Positions 37,538 to 47,482 of a stretch of 64,000 nucleotides of DNA are shown piece after piece. The position numbers and the translations under genes were made by a program. Location of the stretch: positions 1 through 64,000 of the forward strand of contig BATO01000029.1 in the NCBI GenBank assembly GCA_000474255.1. Reading direction: 5' to 3'. Below the pieces are notes generated by a model. The model was not told the DNA's origin, did no database searches, and saw only the letters and a list, made by a program, of their open reading frames with translations. The first letter of the stretch is position 1. The number at the start of each line of letters is the position of its first letter. The DNA is from Aquipseudomonas alcaligenes MRY13-0052. GTDB lineage: Bacteria > Pseudomonadota > Gammaproteobacteria > Pseudomonadales > Pseudomonadaceae.

Positions 37538-40285
37538 TCAGTGCGCCTCGTCCCAGTTGTCGCCCACGCCCACTTCCACCAGCAGCGGTACATCCAGCTG
37601 CGCCGCATCGCTCATCAGCGGGCGGATGGCGTCGCGCACCTGGTCCACCAGGTCCTCGCGCACTTCCAGCACCAGTTCGTCGTGGACCTGGAGGATGACC
37701 CGCGCATCGATGGCGGACTCCGTCAGCCAGTTATCCACAGCCACCATGGCGCGCTTCATGATGTCGGCCGCGGTGCCCTGCATCGGCGCGTTGATCGCGG
37801 TGCGTTCGGCACCCTTGCGCATGGCCTGGTTCTTCGAGTTGATCTCCGGCAGGTACAGGCGACGGCCGAACAGCGTTTCGACGAAGCCCTGCTGGGCCGC
37901 CTGCTCGCGGGTGCGCTCCATATAGGCGAGCACGCCGGGGTAACGGGCGAAGTAGCGGTCGATATAGGCCTGGGATTGCTTGCGGTCGACGCCGATCTGC
38001 TTGGCCAGGCCGAAGGCGCTCATGCCGTAGATCAAGCCGAAGTTGATGGCCTTGGCGCTGCGGCGCTGGTCGTTGCTGACCTGCTCCAGCTCGACGCCGA
38101 AGACTTCTGCCGCCGTCGCCCGGTGCACGTCGCGGTCATGGCGGAAGGCATCCAGCAGCCCTTCGTCCTTGGCCAGGTGGGCCATGATGCGCAGCTCGAT
38201 CTGCGAGTAGTCCGCCGCTAACAGCTTGTAGCCCTTGGGCGCGACGAAGGCCTGGCGGATGCGCCGGCCCTCGGCGGTGCGGATCGGGATGTTCTGCAGG
38301 TTCGGGTCGGTGGAAGACAGCCGCCCGGTGGCCGCCACCGCCTGGTGATAGGAGGTGTGGATGCGCCCGGTGCGCGGGTTGATCTGCTCCGGCAGCTTGT
38401 CGGTGTAGGTACTCTTGAGCTTGCTCACGGTGCGGTACTGCATGATCACCTTGGGCAGCTCGAAGTCCTGCTCGGCCAGCTCCGCCAGCACGTTCTCGGC
38501 GGTGGACGGCTGACCGGTGGCGGTCTTGGACAGCACCGGCAGGCCCAGTTTCTCGTAGAGGATGGCGCCGAGCTGCTTGGGCGAGCCGAGGTTGAACTCC
38601 TGGCCGGCCAGCTCATAGGCCTGGCGCTCCAGCTCCACCATGCGCGCGCCCAGCTCGATGCTCTGCTGGCCGAGCCGCTTGGCGTCGACATAGGCGCCGT
38701 TGCGCTCGATGCGCGCCAGCACCGGCACCAGCGGCATCTCGATATCGCGGAACACGCTGGCCAGGGACGGCACGGCCTCCAGCTTCTGCCACAGCGCCTG
38801 GTGCAGGCGCAGGGTCACGTCGGCATCCTCGGCGGCGTAGGGGCCGGCCTGCTCGATGGCGATCTGGTCGAAGGTCAGCTGCTTGGCGCCCTTGCCGGCG
38901 ATGTCCTCGAAGCGGATGGTGCTCTGGCCGAGGTACTTCAGCGCCAGGCTGTCCATGTCGTGGCGGGTGGCGGTGGAATCCAGCACATAGGATTCGAGCA
39001 TGGTGTCGAACGCGATGCCCTGCATGAGGATGGGCGTAGAAGCGTTGGCCAGGACGTTCATGTCGTACTTGGCGTGCTGGCCGATCTTGCCCTTGGCCGG
39101 GTCTTCCAGCAGCGGCTTGAGGGCCTTGAGCACGGCATCGCGATTCAGCTGGTCGGGCACACCCATATAGGAGTGGGCCAGCGGCACATAGGCCGCCTCG
39201 TGCGCGGTCACGGCGAAGGAGACGCCCACCACCTGCGCCTGCTGCGGGTCGAGACTGGTGGTTTCGGTGTCGAAGGCGAACAGCGGCGCGTCCTGCAGCT
39301 TCTTCAGCCAGGCATCGAACTGCGCCTGCTCCAACACGGTTTCATAGCGGGTCTCGACCGCATCGGCCGGCGCTGCGGGCGGCGGCAGCGTCTCGCCGGC
39401 GGCCTTGGCCTGGCGCTGCAGGTCATCCAGGCCGGTCTTGAATTCCAGGGTGCGGTACAGCTCGGTCAGGGCCTCCACGTCCGGCTCGCCCGGGTGCAGC
39501 GCCTCGATCTCGACGTTCAGCTCGACGTCGCACTTGATGGTCGCCAGCTTGTAGGAGAGGTAGGCCATCTCCTTGTGCTCTTCGAGCTTGGCCGGCAGCC
39601 CCTTGGCGCCGCGGATCGCCAGCTCGGGCACCTTGTCGAGGTTGGCGTAGAGCACGTCCAGGCCGCCACCGACGCCGGTCAGCAGGCCCAGGGCGGTCTT
39701 TTCACCGACGCCGGGCACGCCCGGGATGTTGTCGACCTTGTCGCCCATCAGGGCCAGGTAGTCGATGATCAGCTCAGGACCGACGCCGAATTTCTCTTTC
39801 ACGCCATCGATGTCCAGCACGCTACCGGTCATGGTGTTGACCAGCGTAATGTGCCCGTCGACCAACTGCGCCATGTCCTTGTCGCCGGTGGAGATCACCA
39901 CCGCACGGCCCAGCGCCGCGCTCTGCCGGGCCAGGGTGCCGATCACGTCGTCGGCCTCCACGCCCTCCACGCACAGCAGCGGCAGGCCCAGGGCGCGCAC
40001 GGTGGCGTGCAGCGGTTCGACCTGCACCCGCAGCTCGTCGGGCATCGACGGCCGGTTGGCCTTGTACTCGGCGAACATCTCGTCGCGGAAGGTTCCGCCC
40101 TTGGCGTCGAAGACCACTGCGAAGGGGCTGTCCGGGTACTGCTTGCGCAGGCTCTTGAGCATATTCAGCACGCCCTTGACCGCACCCGTCGGCAGGCCGG
40201 CGGAGGTGGTCAGCGGAGGCAGGGCATGAAAGGCACGGTACAGGTAGGAGGAACCGTCCACCAGGACGAGAGGGGCTTGGCTCAT
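37538..40285 (-). CDS. polA: DNA polymerase I
   Basis: 915 residues. 5'-3' exonuclease domain (1-300, [37 protein letters not shown]); 3'-5' exonuclease domain (about 310-510) with [10 protein letters not shown], keeping the metal-binding Asp and Glu, so proofreading is expected; polymerase domain to the end with [14 protein letters not shown], the O-helix region [20 protein letters not shown] and VHDELVLEV. Start ATG 40285 ([11 protein letters not shown]); the preceding four codons of the open frame are less likely. Divergent from the DUF2782 gene. Confidence 0.97.
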   Translation of the reverse strand: MSQAPLVLVDGSSYLYRAFHALPPLTTSAGLPTGAVKGVLNMLKSLRKQYPDSPFAVVFDAKGGTFRDEMFAEYKANRPSMPDELRVQVEPLHATVRALGLPLLCVEGVEADDVIGTLARQSAALGRAVVISTGDKDMAQLVDGHITLVNTMTGSVLDIDGVKEKFGVGPELIIDYLALMGDKVDNIPGVPGVGEKTALGLLTGVGGGLDVLYANLDKVPELAIRGAKGLPAKLEEHKEMAYLSYKLATIKCDVELNVEIEALHPGEPDVEALTELYRTLEFKTGLDDLQRQAKAAGETLPPPAAPADAVETRYETVLEQAQFDAWLKKLQDAPLFAFDTETTSLDPQQAQVVGVSFAVTAHEAAYVPLAHSYMGVPDQLNRDAVLKALKPLLEDPAKGKIGQHAKYDMNVLANASTPILMQGIAFDTMLESYVLDSTATRHDMDSLALKYLGQSTIRFEDIAGKGAKQLTFDQIAIEQAGPYAAEDADVTLRLHQALWQKLEAVPSLASVFRDIEMPLVPVLARIERNGAYVDAKRLGQQSIELGARMVELERQAYELAGQEFNLGSPKQLGAILYEKLGLPVLSKTATGQPSTAENVLAELAEQDFELPKVIMQYRTVSKLKSTYTDKLPEQINPRTGRIHTSYHQAVAATGRLSSTDPNLQNIPIRTAEGRRIRQAFVAPKGYKLLAADYSQIELRIMAHLAKDEGLLDAFRHDRDVHRATAAEVFGVELEQVSNDQRRSAKAINFGLIYGMSAFGLAKQIGVDRKQSQAYIDRYFARYPGVLAYMERTREQAAQQGFVETLFGRRLYLPEINSKNQAMRKGAERTAINAPMQGTAADIMKRAMVAVDNWLTESAIDARVILQVHDELVLEVREDLVDQVRDAIRPLMSDAAQLDVPLLVEVGVGDNWDEAH

Positions 40286-40362
40286 GCGTGAATTCAACCT
40301 TTATTCGCCGGACCCGCAGTAGAATGGCCCGATCATTGACGATAAGGGACAAGGTTACCACC

Positions 40363-40647
40363 ATGCGCGCCATCAACCGCCTGTTGCTTGCCAGCCTGCT
40401 GGTCGTCGCACCGGCCGGCGTATTCGCCGCCGACGACACCCCCTCTGCCGAGCCCGACGTGACCATCCGCCAGGACGGCGACAAGACCATCCAGGAATAC
40501 CGCGTCAACGGCTTCCTGTACGCCATCAAGGTCACCCCCAAGGGTGGCAAACCCTATTTCCTGGTCCGCGCAGACGGCGACAGCAACTTCATCCGGTCGG
40601 ACAACCCGGACATGCTGATCCCGCAGTGGGAAATCTTCAGCTGGTAA
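40363..40647 (+). CDS. DUF2782 periplasmic protein
   Basis: 94 residues. Signal peptide 1-22 (ending VFAADD). The mature part has VTIRQDGDKTIQEYRVNGFLYAIKVTPKGGKPYFLVRADGD, the DUF2782 core, and ends IPQWEIFSW. Function unknown. ATG 40363. It lies 32 bases before thrB in the same direction, the arrangement of PA5494-PA5495, so the two are probably co-transcribed. Confidence 0.85.
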   Translation: MRAINRLLLASLLVVAPAGVFAADDTPSAEPDVTIRQDGDKTIQEYRVNGFLYAIKVTPKGGKPYFLVRADGDSNFIRSDNPDMLIPQWEIFSW

Positions 40648-40679
40648 GGCTGCTGCGCCGACCGTAACAAGGTAGTCCA

Positions 40680-41630
40680 ATGTCCGTTTTCACCCCACTC
40701 GAACGCCCTGAACTCGAAACCTTCCTGGCCCCTTACGGGCTGGGGCGGCTCAAGGACTTCAAGGGCATCGCCGAAGGCTCGGAGAACAGCAACTTCTTCG
40801 TCAGCCTGGAGCAGGGTGAATACGTGCTGACCCTGGTGGAGCGCGGCCCCAGCCACGACCTGCCGTTCTTCATCGAGCTGCTCGACGTGCTCCACGACGC
40901 CGGCCTGCCAGTGCCCTACGCCCTGCGTACCGACAACGGCCAGGCCCTGCGCGAGCTGGCCGGGAAGCCCGCCCTGCTGCAGCCCCGGCTCGCCGGCAAG
41001 CATGTGCGCGAAGCCAACGCGCACCACTGCAGCGAAGTCGGCGCGCTGCTGGCCCGCCTGCACCTGGCCACCCGCGCGCACCCCATCGAGCGCAAGAGCG
41101 ACCGTGGCCTGGACTGGATGCTCGCCGAAGGGCCGTCCCTCGCCCTGCAACTGGACGACGCCGCGCTGCCTTTATTGCGTGACGCCCTGAAGGAAATCGC
41201 CGAGCTCAAGCCGCGCATCGTCGCCCTGCCCCGCGCCAACCTGCACGCCGACCTGTTCCGCGACAACGTGCTGTTCGACGGCCCGCACCTGGCCGGGCTG
41301 ATCGACTTCTACAACGCCTGCTCGGGGCCGATGCTCTACGACCTGGCGATCTGCCTGAACGACTGGTGCTCCGACGAGGAAGGCCGCCTGGACGCCCACC
41401 GCGCCCGCGCCCTGCTCGGTGCCTATGCCGCGCTGCGCCCCTTCAGTGCCGCCGAGGCGGAACTCTGGCCGGCCCTGCTGCGCATCGCCTGCGTACGCTT
41501 CTGGCTGTCCCGCCTGATCGCCGCCAACGCCTTCGCCGGCCAGGACGTGCTGATCCACGACCCCGCCGAGTTCCAGCGCCGCCTGGCCCACCGCCAGAAC
41601 GTGCACCTGCCGCTGCCTTTCGCGCTCTAG
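40680..41630 (+). CDS. thrB: Homoserine kinase, APH-fold type
   Basis: 316 residues. The Pseudomonas type of ThrB, unrelated to GHMP kinases. NLHADLFRDNVLFDG carries the catalytic HxDxxxxN and LIDFYNAC the metal-binding Asp; VREANAHHCSEVGALLARLH is also typical. It phosphorylates homoserine on the way to threonine. Its stop overlaps by four bases the 3' end of the convergent DUF4419 gene. Confidence 0.93.
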   Translation: MSVFTPLERPELETFLAPYGLGRLKDFKGIAEGSENSNFFVSLEQGEYVLTLVERGPSHDLPFFIELLDVLHDAGLPVPYALRTDNGQALRELAGKPALLQPRLAGKHVREANAHHCSEVGALLARLHLATRAHPIERKSDRGLDWMLAEGPSLALQLDDAALPLLRDALKEIAELKPRIVALPRANLHADLFRDNVLFDGPHLAGLIDFYNACSGPMLYDLAICLNDWCSDEEGRLDAHRARALLGAYAALRPFSAAEAELWPALLRIACVRFWLSRLIAANAFAGQDVLIHDPAEFQRRLAHRQNVHLPLPFAL

Positions 41631-42706
41631 CTGGAAGGCTCGTCCACCACCGCCCAGCCGAACGCCGGGTACAGCGCACCGTCCACGTCGCGCTGGGCCA
41701 CGCCGAACAAGCCGCCCACCAACCGGGCATTGCGCTTCGTGCCGGTGGTGAACTCGTCGATCAGCAGCACCGCACTCACCAGGCTCTTGGGGATGGCCTG
41801 CAGGCCCGGCCCCTGGGCCTGGTCCGCCATCAGCCAGTCACCGCTCAGCGCCATCACGCCAGCCCGCTCGAAGCGCACCTGCCAATCCCCCAGGTAGGGG
41901 TTCGGTCGCAGCGCGTCGGTGGCCGTGTCGACGATGTAGGGGAAGAGCGTGAGGATCCAGCCCGTCAGCTCGGACGGCCCCGAACCGCTGCGATAGCGGA
42001 AGAAGGACTCCCAGAAGGCGCGGTCCACCTCGCCGGCCGCAGTGCGGGCGATCGCCTCCAGCACCGGCTTCAGGCTCGCCACCCAATGGCCCAGACCATA
42101 GCCCTCCAGGGCGATGAAACGCTCGATGATCAGGCGCCAGTCATCCTCGCTGCCCTGCAGCTCGATTTCGGGGATGCCGCAACCGGCCAGCATCTCGTAG
42201 TCGAAATATCCACTGAAGGCATCCATCCAGCACAGCGAGAAGGCCGCCTGCTCGATGGGCCCGGTGGTGGAGAAGGCGGTGGAGATGAAGTCGGAGAACT
42301 GCGGGATCTCCCCGGCGATCTGCCGGGAGAAATCACCGAACAGCTCGACCCAGCGGTTTTTGTCGGTGAAGGGGTAGTCGGGGCAGAACACCGTCAGCTT
42401 CTTCTTGCCCTGGTGGCTCACCAGATCGGGCCGCAGCTGCTCGCCATGCAGGGCCATGTGGTTCGCGAAGCCCTGGGCGATGCAGAACCAGATGTCGTCC
42501 GGGCGGATCACCAGCGGGTGATGCCCATAGAAGGCACGGCACGCGGCCTTGGCGAAGGCGTTGCAGTTGTCCTCCTCCAATAGCTCGGCGGCCGCGCAAT
42601 CCAGCGCCTCCACCGGCAGGTTGAGCAGCGTGCGCATGACGGTATCGGCCGGCAGGCGTGGATAAGGGGCGCCGTGTTCTACATCCGAAAGGATGAAGCG
42701 GATCAT
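41627..42706 (-). CDS. DUF4419 protein
   Basis: 359 residues, soluble. HHPLVIRPDDIWFCIAQGFANHMALHGEQLR near residue 60 and DKNRWVELFGDFSRQI near 115 match the DUF4419 family, known from bacteria and fungi without a demonstrated function. GWILTLFPYI near 255 belongs to the conserved C-terminal half. I do not recall it between thrB and nrdJ in PAO1, so it looks like an accessory insertion; repeats lie on its upstream side. ATG 42706. Confidence 0.8.
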   Translation of the reverse strand: MIRFILSDVEHGAPYPRLPADTVMRTLLNLPVEALDCAAAELLEEDNCNAFAKAACRAFYGHHPLVIRPDDIWFCIAQGFANHMALHGEQLRPDLVSHQGKKKLTVFCPDYPFTDKNRWVELFGDFSRQIAGEIPQFSDFISTAFSTTGPIEQAAFSLCWMDAFSGYFDYEMLAGCGIPEIELQGSEDDWRLIIERFIALEGYGLGHWVASLKPVLEAIARTAAGEVDRAFWESFFRYRSGSGPSELTGWILTLFPYIVDTATDALRPNPYLGDWQVRFERAGVMALSGDWLMADQAQGPGLQAIPKSLVSAVLLIDEFTTGTKRNARLVGGLFGVAQRDVDGALYPAFGWAVVDEPSS

Positions 42707-42992
42707 TCGGGTTCTCCCTGAACCTGGAAAAGCGCCATGGTGCCGGTTTGCCGAAAGCGGTGCAGCTACCTACGTCCGACTCTGGAGCCACGGAAGGGCA
42801 CGGATAGAGGGCAGATGTAGCCTGGGCTTCAGCCCAGGAAATGCGCGCGAGGACGAAGCATGCTTGTCCGAGGAAAGGTAAAGCCCGCTGTAGACGTCCC
42901 TGTCGGTGCTCCGCTGCCTCAGTTCGACCCCGGCCCGGCCATCCTTGGCCGGGCGTTCGCCGGCGCAACGCATGCGTTGCGAAAACCCCGGC
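42707..42992. other. Intergenic region with stacked palindromes
   Basis: 286 bases, no convincing gene. It holds a REP-type palindrome at 42817-42838 (same type as 19163-19184, with a compensating C/G to T/A change), a GCCCGGCC/GGCCGGGC hairpin at 42933-42954, and a perfect 18-base palindrome CGCAACGCATGCGTTGCG at 42964-42981 just past the nrdJb stop. Confidence 0.7.
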
Positions 42993-43679
42993 TCACCCAC
43001 ACTTGGAATGCCCGCAGTTGAGACAGGTGGCGCAGCCGTCCATCTGCACCACGGCCTGGGTGTTGCACTTGCCGCAGAGCTGGGAGCCGGGCGGGAAGCC
43101 TTCGCCGGGTTCGGCGGTGCTGGTGCCCAGGCTGGCTTCGTAGGCGGCGCGTTTTTCGGCGAGGTAAAGCTTCTGCTCCTCGCCCAGTTGCTGGCCTTCC
43201 ATCAGGCCGATGGCGATCAGGTGGCGCTCCAGCACCGCGCCTATCTCCGCCACCAACGAGGGCATGTAGATACCGCCGCGCTTGAGATAGCCACCACGCG
43301 GGTCGAACACCGCCTTGAGCTCCTCCACCAGGAAGGTGCAGTCACCGCCCTTGCGGAACACCGCCGACATGATGCGGGTGAGGGCGACTATCCACTGGAA
43401 GTGCTCCATACCCTTGGAGTTGATGAATATCTCGAAAGGCCGGCGCTGCTCGTAGGCCGTGCCGGGGTTGAGCACCACGTCGTTGATGGTCACGTACAAG
43501 GCATGCTCGAACAGCGGCGACTTGATCTTGTAAGTGGCACCCACCAGGGTTTCCGGGCGCTGCAGGGTCTCGTCCATCTGCACCACGGCGGCGGCTTCCT
43601 CGGCGGCCAGGCGCACGCGCTCGGCCTCGACGTCGACCACCTTGAAGCCCTTGATCTTCTGGCTGATCTTCACGCTCAT
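42993..43679 (-). CDS. nrdJb: NrdJb, small part of split class II ribonucleotide reductase
   Basis: 228 residues. It corresponds to the C-terminal part of adenosylcobalamin-dependent RNR, made as a separate protein in Pseudomonas. Near the end are two CxxC pairs, CGKC and CLNCGHSKCG, which include the Cys needed to re-reduce the active site. VKISQKIKGFKVVDVE at the start is typical. ATG 43679 has GGAGG; a GTG one codon earlier is less likely. It follows nrdJa by 15 bases. Confidence 0.93.
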   Translation of the reverse strand: MSVKISQKIKGFKVVDVEAERVRLAAEEAAAVVQMDETLQRPETLVGATYKIKSPLFEHALYVTINDVVLNPGTAYEQRRPFEIFINSKGMEHFQWIVALTRIMSAVFRKGGDCTFLVEELKAVFDPRGGYLKRGGIYMPSLVAEIGAVLERHLIAIGLMEGQQLGEEQKLYLAEKRAAYEASLGTSTAEPGEGFPPGSQLCGKCNTQAVVQMDGCATCLNCGHSKCG

Positions 43680-43694
43680 CACTGCCTCCGCGAA

Positions 43695-45830
43695 TCAGTA
43701 CTTGCCGTAATAGCCTTCTTTCAAGGCGTCGAAGAGGTTGGCGGCGCTGTGCAGCTCGCCGTCGTACTCCACCTGCTCGTTGCCCTTGAGCTCCACCACG
43801 CTGCCGTCCTCGAGTTCGAAGCGGTAGCGGGTCTTCTCCAGGTCCGCGTCCTTCACCAACACGCCCTGGAAGGCCGCCGGGTTGAAGCGGAAGGTGGTGC
43901 AGCCCTTGAGGCCCTGGCGCCAGGCATAGCGGTAGATGTCCTTGAAGTCTTCGAAGGGGTAGTCGGTGGGCACGTTGGCGGTCTTGGAGATGGAGGAGTC
44001 CACCCACTTCTGCGCGGCCGCCTGGATGTCCACGTGCTCGGCCGGGCTGATGTCGTCGGCAGCAACGAAGTACTCCGGCAGCTTCTGCGCCGCGGCCTCG
44101 GCGCCCGGCACGGCGTGGGCGTTGACCAGGGTGCGGTAGGCCAGCAGCTCGTAGCTGCACACCTCGATCTTTTCCTTGGTCTTGCGTCCGGGGCGGATCA
44201 GGTTGCGCGAATAGGCGTGGGCGAAGCTCGGCTCGATGCCGTTGGAGGCGTTGTTGGCCAGGCTCAGGCTGATGGTGCCGGTGGGCGCGATGGAGCTGTG
44301 GTGGGTGAAGCGTGCGCCGACCCGGGCCAGCTCTTCCACCAGCTCCGGTGCGTACTCGGCGATGCGCTGCATGTAGCGCGAATAGCGCGCATGCAGCAGG
44401 CTGCCGGGCACCTCGTCGCCCACCTTGAGGCCGTCCGCGGCCATCTCCGGGCGCTTGCGCAGCATCTCCGCGGTCACCGCGAAGCGCTGGGCCAGCAGCG
44501 GCGCCGGGCCTTTCTCCCGGGCCAGCTCCAGGGCCTGCTGCCAGCCCACCAGGGCCATCTCGCGGGCCACTTCCTCGGTGAACACGCAGGCTTCAGGGCT
44601 GCCGTAGCGCAGGCGCAGCAGGGTCAGCGCCGAGCCCAGGCCAAGGAAGCCCATGCCATGGCGGCGCTTGCTGGTGATCTCCTCGCGCTGCTGCGCAAGC
44701 GGCAGGCCGTTGATCTCCACCACGTTGTCGAGCATGCGGGTGAAGACCTTCACCACCTCGCGGAAGCGGTCCCAATCGAAGCGCGCATCCTCGCCGAAGG
44801 GCGCCTCGACGAAGCGGGTCAGATTGATCGAGCCCAGCAGGCAGGAGCCATAGGGTGGCAACGGCTGCTCGCCGCAGGGGTTGGTGGCGCGGATCGCCTC
44901 GCACCACCAGTTGTTGTTCAGGTCGTTGACCCGGTCGATGAGGATGAAGCCCGGCTCGGCGTAGTCGTAGGTGGAGACCATGATCATGTCCCACAGGTGC
45001 CGCGCCTTGAGCCGGCCATAGACGCGGCAGGCCACCAGCCCGTCCTCGCGCACCTGGTAGCCCTCGTGCACCGGCCACTCGCGCCAGACCACCTGCTCGG
45101 GGTCGCCCAGGTCCACCTCGCCCAGCTCCTTGGCGTGCACGGGGAATACCAGGGGCCAGTCGTCGTCGGTCTCCACCGCCTGCATGAAGCCGTCGGTGAT
45201 CAGCAGACTGAGGTTGAACTGGCGCAGGCGCCCGTCCTCGCGCTTGACCCGGATGAACTCGCGTACGTCCGGGTGGCTGACGTCGAAGGTGCCCATCTGC
45301 GCGCCCCGGCGGCCGCCGGCGGAGCTCACGGTGAAGCACATCTTGTCGTAGATATCCATGAACGACAGCGGCCCGCTGGTATGGGCGCCGGCGCCGGAGA
45401 CGTAGGCGCCACGCGGGCGCAGGGTGCTGAATTCGTAGCCGATGCCGCAGCCGGCCTTGAGGGTCAGCCCGGCCTCGTGGACCTTGGCCAGGATGTCGTC
45501 CATGGAGTCGTGGATGATCCCGGAGACGGTGCAGTTGATGGTGGAGGTGGCCGGTTTGTGGCCCAGGGCGCCGGCGTTGGAGATGATCCGCCCGGCGGGG
45601 ATAGCACCGTTGCGCAGCGCCCAGAGGAAGCGTTCGTACCAGTGTTCGGCGTCCTTGCCCTCCACCTCGGCCAGGGCCTTGGCGACCCGCTGCCAGGTGT
45701 GGTCGAGGGAGGTGTCGACCGCGGTGCCGTCCTTGTGCTTGAGACGGTATTTGCTGTCCCAGATATCTTCCGAAGCGGGCTGCAGGGCGATGCCCTCGCG
45801 CGCCTGGATCGTGGTGCCTGTCTTCGCCAT
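43695..45830 (-). CDS. nrdJa: NrdJa, catalytic part of class II ribonucleotide reductase
   Basis: 711 residues. Barrel of the B12-dependent RNR: NCTVSGIIHDSMDDIL, LKAGCGIGYEFSTLRPRG, NPCGEQPLPPYGSCLLGSINL (radical Cys and catalytic Glu in the NPCGE motif) and PTGTISLSLANNASNGIEP. It reduces ribonucleotides with or without oxygen using adenosylcobalamin. Translated just before nrdJb; the two subunits work together. Two NrdR-box-like sites lie upstream. ATG 45830 with GGAGG. Confidence 0.95.
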   Translation of the reverse strand: MAKTGTTIQAREGIALQPASEDIWDSKYRLKHKDGTAVDTSLDHTWQRVAKALAEVEGKDAEHWYERFLWALRNGAIPAGRIISNAGALGHKPATSTINCTVSGIIHDSMDDILAKVHEAGLTLKAGCGIGYEFSTLRPRGAYVSGAGAHTSGPLSFMDIYDKMCFTVSSAGGRRGAQMGTFDVSHPDVREFIRVKREDGRLRQFNLSLLITDGFMQAVETDDDWPLVFPVHAKELGEVDLGDPEQVVWREWPVHEGYQVREDGLVACRVYGRLKARHLWDMIMVSTYDYAEPGFILIDRVNDLNNNWWCEAIRATNPCGEQPLPPYGSCLLGSINLTRFVEAPFGEDARFDWDRFREVVKVFTRMLDNVVEINGLPLAQQREEITSKRRHGMGFLGLGSALTLLRLRYGSPEACVFTEEVAREMALVGWQQALELAREKGPAPLLAQRFAVTAEMLRKRPEMAADGLKVGDEVPGSLLHARYSRYMQRIAEYAPELVEELARVGARFTHHSSIAPTGTISLSLANNASNGIEPSFAHAYSRNLIRPGRKTKEKIEVCSYELLAYRTLVNAHAVPGAEAAAQKLPEYFVAADDISPAEHVDIQAAAQKWVDSSISKTANVPTDYPFEDFKDIYRYAWRQGLKGCTTFRFNPAAFQGVLVKDADLEKTRYRFELEDGSVVELKGNEQVEYDGELHSAANLFDALKEGYYGKY

Positions 45831-45879
45831 TCGCCGGAACCTCCTGTCGTCTGGATGAACCCTTGGAAGCGGCTCACCC

Positions 45880-45926
45880 TATCAACATGTAGTGCCAGAT
45901 CGATGACGCATATCAATATCTTGTGT
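45880..45926 (-). promoter_or_regulatory. Tandem NrdR-box-like operators before nrdJa
   Basis: TATCAATATCTTGTGT at 45911-45926 (12 of 16 with ACACAATATATTGTGT) and a weaker TATCAACATGTAGTGC at 45880-45895 (9 of 16). Their starts are 31 bases apart, three helical turns, the spacing characteristic of paired NrdR sites. Confidence 0.55.
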
Positions 45927-45997
45927 CACCGAGCCAAAATCCTCGATGACACCTTAGTCGCTGGAACGCCCCCTCGCCGGGCGTTCCGTCCGAACCT

Positions 45998-46918
45998 TCA
46001 GAGCGCTTCCAGGCAACCGGCCAGGCCGTCGCCCAGGTTCTCCAGCAGCTTCTCGTAGCCACCGGCATCCAGGGTTGCCTGCATGCCCAGGGCGTCCAGC
46101 TCGGCCAGGCGCACCGGCAGGCCGGCGGTCAGGGTTTCGGCCAGGCGCGGACGCACCGGCGGCTCGTTGAACACGCAGCTGGGGCCGGCTTTTTGCAGCC
46201 GCGCGCGCATGGCGGCAACGTGGCGGGCACCGGGCTGCACCTCGGCGGCGACGCTGAAGACCCCGGTGTGGCGCAGGCCGTAGGCGGACTCGAAGTAATC
46301 GAAGGCCTCGTGGAAGACGAAGAACGGCTTGCCCGACACGGCGGCCATGCGCGCCTTGAGGCGCTGGTCGAGCTGGCCCAGGCGCTCGTCGAAGGCCTTG
46401 AGGTTGGCCTGGTAGCGGGCGGCGTTGGCCGGGTCGGCGGCGGCCAGGTCGGCGGCCATGCGCGCGGCGATCACCCGGGCGTTGGCCGGCAGCAGCCAGA
46501 GGTGGGCGTCGAGGGAGCCGGGGCGGTGGTCGTGGTCATGCTCGTGTTCATCCTCGGCCCCGTGCTCATGCTCGTCGTGGCCGATGGCTTCGAAGTGGCG
46601 CAGGGTCATGCCGGGCAGGGACTGCACCGCCACCGATGGTTTGCTGCGGCCTTCCAGCACGCGGGGGAGGAAGCCTTCCAGGTCCGGGCCAACCCAGTAC
46701 AGCAGGTCCACTTCACGCACCCGCCGCACGTCGGATGGGCGCAGCGCGTACTGGTGCGGCGAGGCACCCGGGGGCAGCAGCACCTCGGGCGTGCCGACAC
46801 CGTCCTGCACGGCGGCGGCGATCAGTTGCAGCGGCTTGATGCTGGCCAGCAGGCGCACTTCGGCCTGGGCCGGAAGGGCCAGGCAAGCGAGGAGAAGAAG
46901 AGGCAACAGACGTGACAC
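45998..46918 (-). CDS. znuA: ZnuA, periplasmic zinc-binding protein
   Basis: 306 residues. Starts GTG 46918 giving a signal peptide (VSRLLPLLLLACLALPAQAEV). Substrate-binding protein of cluster A-I with zinc ligands in GASPHQYALRPSD and SLDAHLWLLP, and the family's His/Asp-rich loop HDEHEHGAEDEHEHDHDH near residue 125. It delivers zinc to ZnuBC. Divergent from zur-znuCB across a Zur-box-like site. Confidence 0.93.
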   Translation of the reverse strand: MSRLLPLLLLACLALPAQAEVRLLASIKPLQLIAAAVQDGVGTPEVLLPPGASPHQYALRPSDVRRVREVDLLYWVGPDLEGFLPRVLEGRSKPSVAVQSLPGMTLRHFEAIGHDEHEHGAEDEHEHDHDHRPGSLDAHLWLLPANARVIAARMAADLAAADPANAARYQANLKAFDERLGQLDQRLKARMAAVSGKPFFVFHEAFDYFESAYGLRHTGVFSVAAEVQPGARHVAAMRARLQKAGPSCVFNEPPVRPRLAETLTAGLPVRLAELDALGMQATLDAGGYEKLLENLGDGLAGCLEAL

Positions 46919-46941
46919 GGGAACAGACTCCGGCTCGAAAG

Positions 46942-46956
46942 CGTAATAGAATAACG
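46942..46956. promoter_or_regulatory. Zur-box-like operator between znuA and zur
   Basis: CGTAATAGAATAACG, close to the GTTATA-N-TATAAC type Zur/Fur-family palindrome with one mismatched pair. It sits in the 63-base divergent control region, so a single site can control both transcripts. Confidence 0.55.
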
Positions 46957-46981
46957 TCTCTTTGCCCGGACGTCGCCGCCC

Positions 46982-47482
46982 ATGCTCAAGCCCATCAAGA
47001 CCAAAGCCCCCCTGGCCTGCCTGCCCCACGACCATTCCCATTGCGTCCGTGATGCCCTGGCCGAAGCCGAGGTGCTCTGCGCTCGCGACGGCCTGCGCCT
47101 GACCGCCCTGCGCAAGCGCGTGCTGGAGCTGGTCTGGGCCAGCCACAAGCCGCTGGGCGCCTACGACATCCTCGGGGTGCTCACCGAGGAAGACGGCCGC
47201 CGCGCCGCGCCGCCTACCGTTTATCGGGCGCTGGATTTCCTCCTGGAAAACGGCCTGGTGCACCGCATCGCCTCGCTCAACGCCTTCGTCGGTTGCAACC
47301 ACCCGGGCGACGCCCACCAGGGCCAGTTCCTCATCTGCCGCGAATGCCAGACCGCCATCGAGCTCGAACAGCCGACCATCAGCAACGCCATCGTCGCCAG
47401 CGCCCAGGCCGTGGGCTTCAGCGTCGAAGGGCAGACGGTGGAGATCGTCGGCCTCTGCGCCACCTGCCGGGAGGCGGCATGA
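46982..47482 (+). CDS. zur: Zur, zinc-responsive Fur-family repressor
   Basis: 166 residues. Fur fold: winged helix with [26 protein letters not shown] and [20 protein letters not shown], then metal-binding residues [24 protein letters not shown] and a second CATC near the end (two CxxC structural zinc pairs). First gene of zur-znuC-znuB; overlaps znuC by ATGA. Confidence 0.93.
   Translation: MLKPIKTKAPLACLPHDHSHCVRDALAEAEVLCARDGLRLTALRKRVLELVWASHKPLGAYDILGVLTEEDGRRAAPPTVYRALDFLLENGLVHRIASLNAFVGCNHPGDAHQGQFLICRECQTAIELEQPTISNAIVASAQAVGFSVEGQTVEIVGLCATCREAA

Noticed and set aside
42817-42838. GC palindrome considered as a terminator of an unseen gene
   Set aside because: No U run, no gene upstream, and the same sequence type recurs elsewhere as a REP-like repeat.
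42906-46058. Over 1000-codon open frame on the plus strand opposite nrdJa/nrdJb
   Set aside because: Same reason: nrdJ on the minus strand has full family motifs, the plus frame has none.
46919-47317. N-terminal extension of ZnuA by 133 codons
   Set aside because: The extension is antisense to zur and would bury the signal peptide that starts at GTG 46918.
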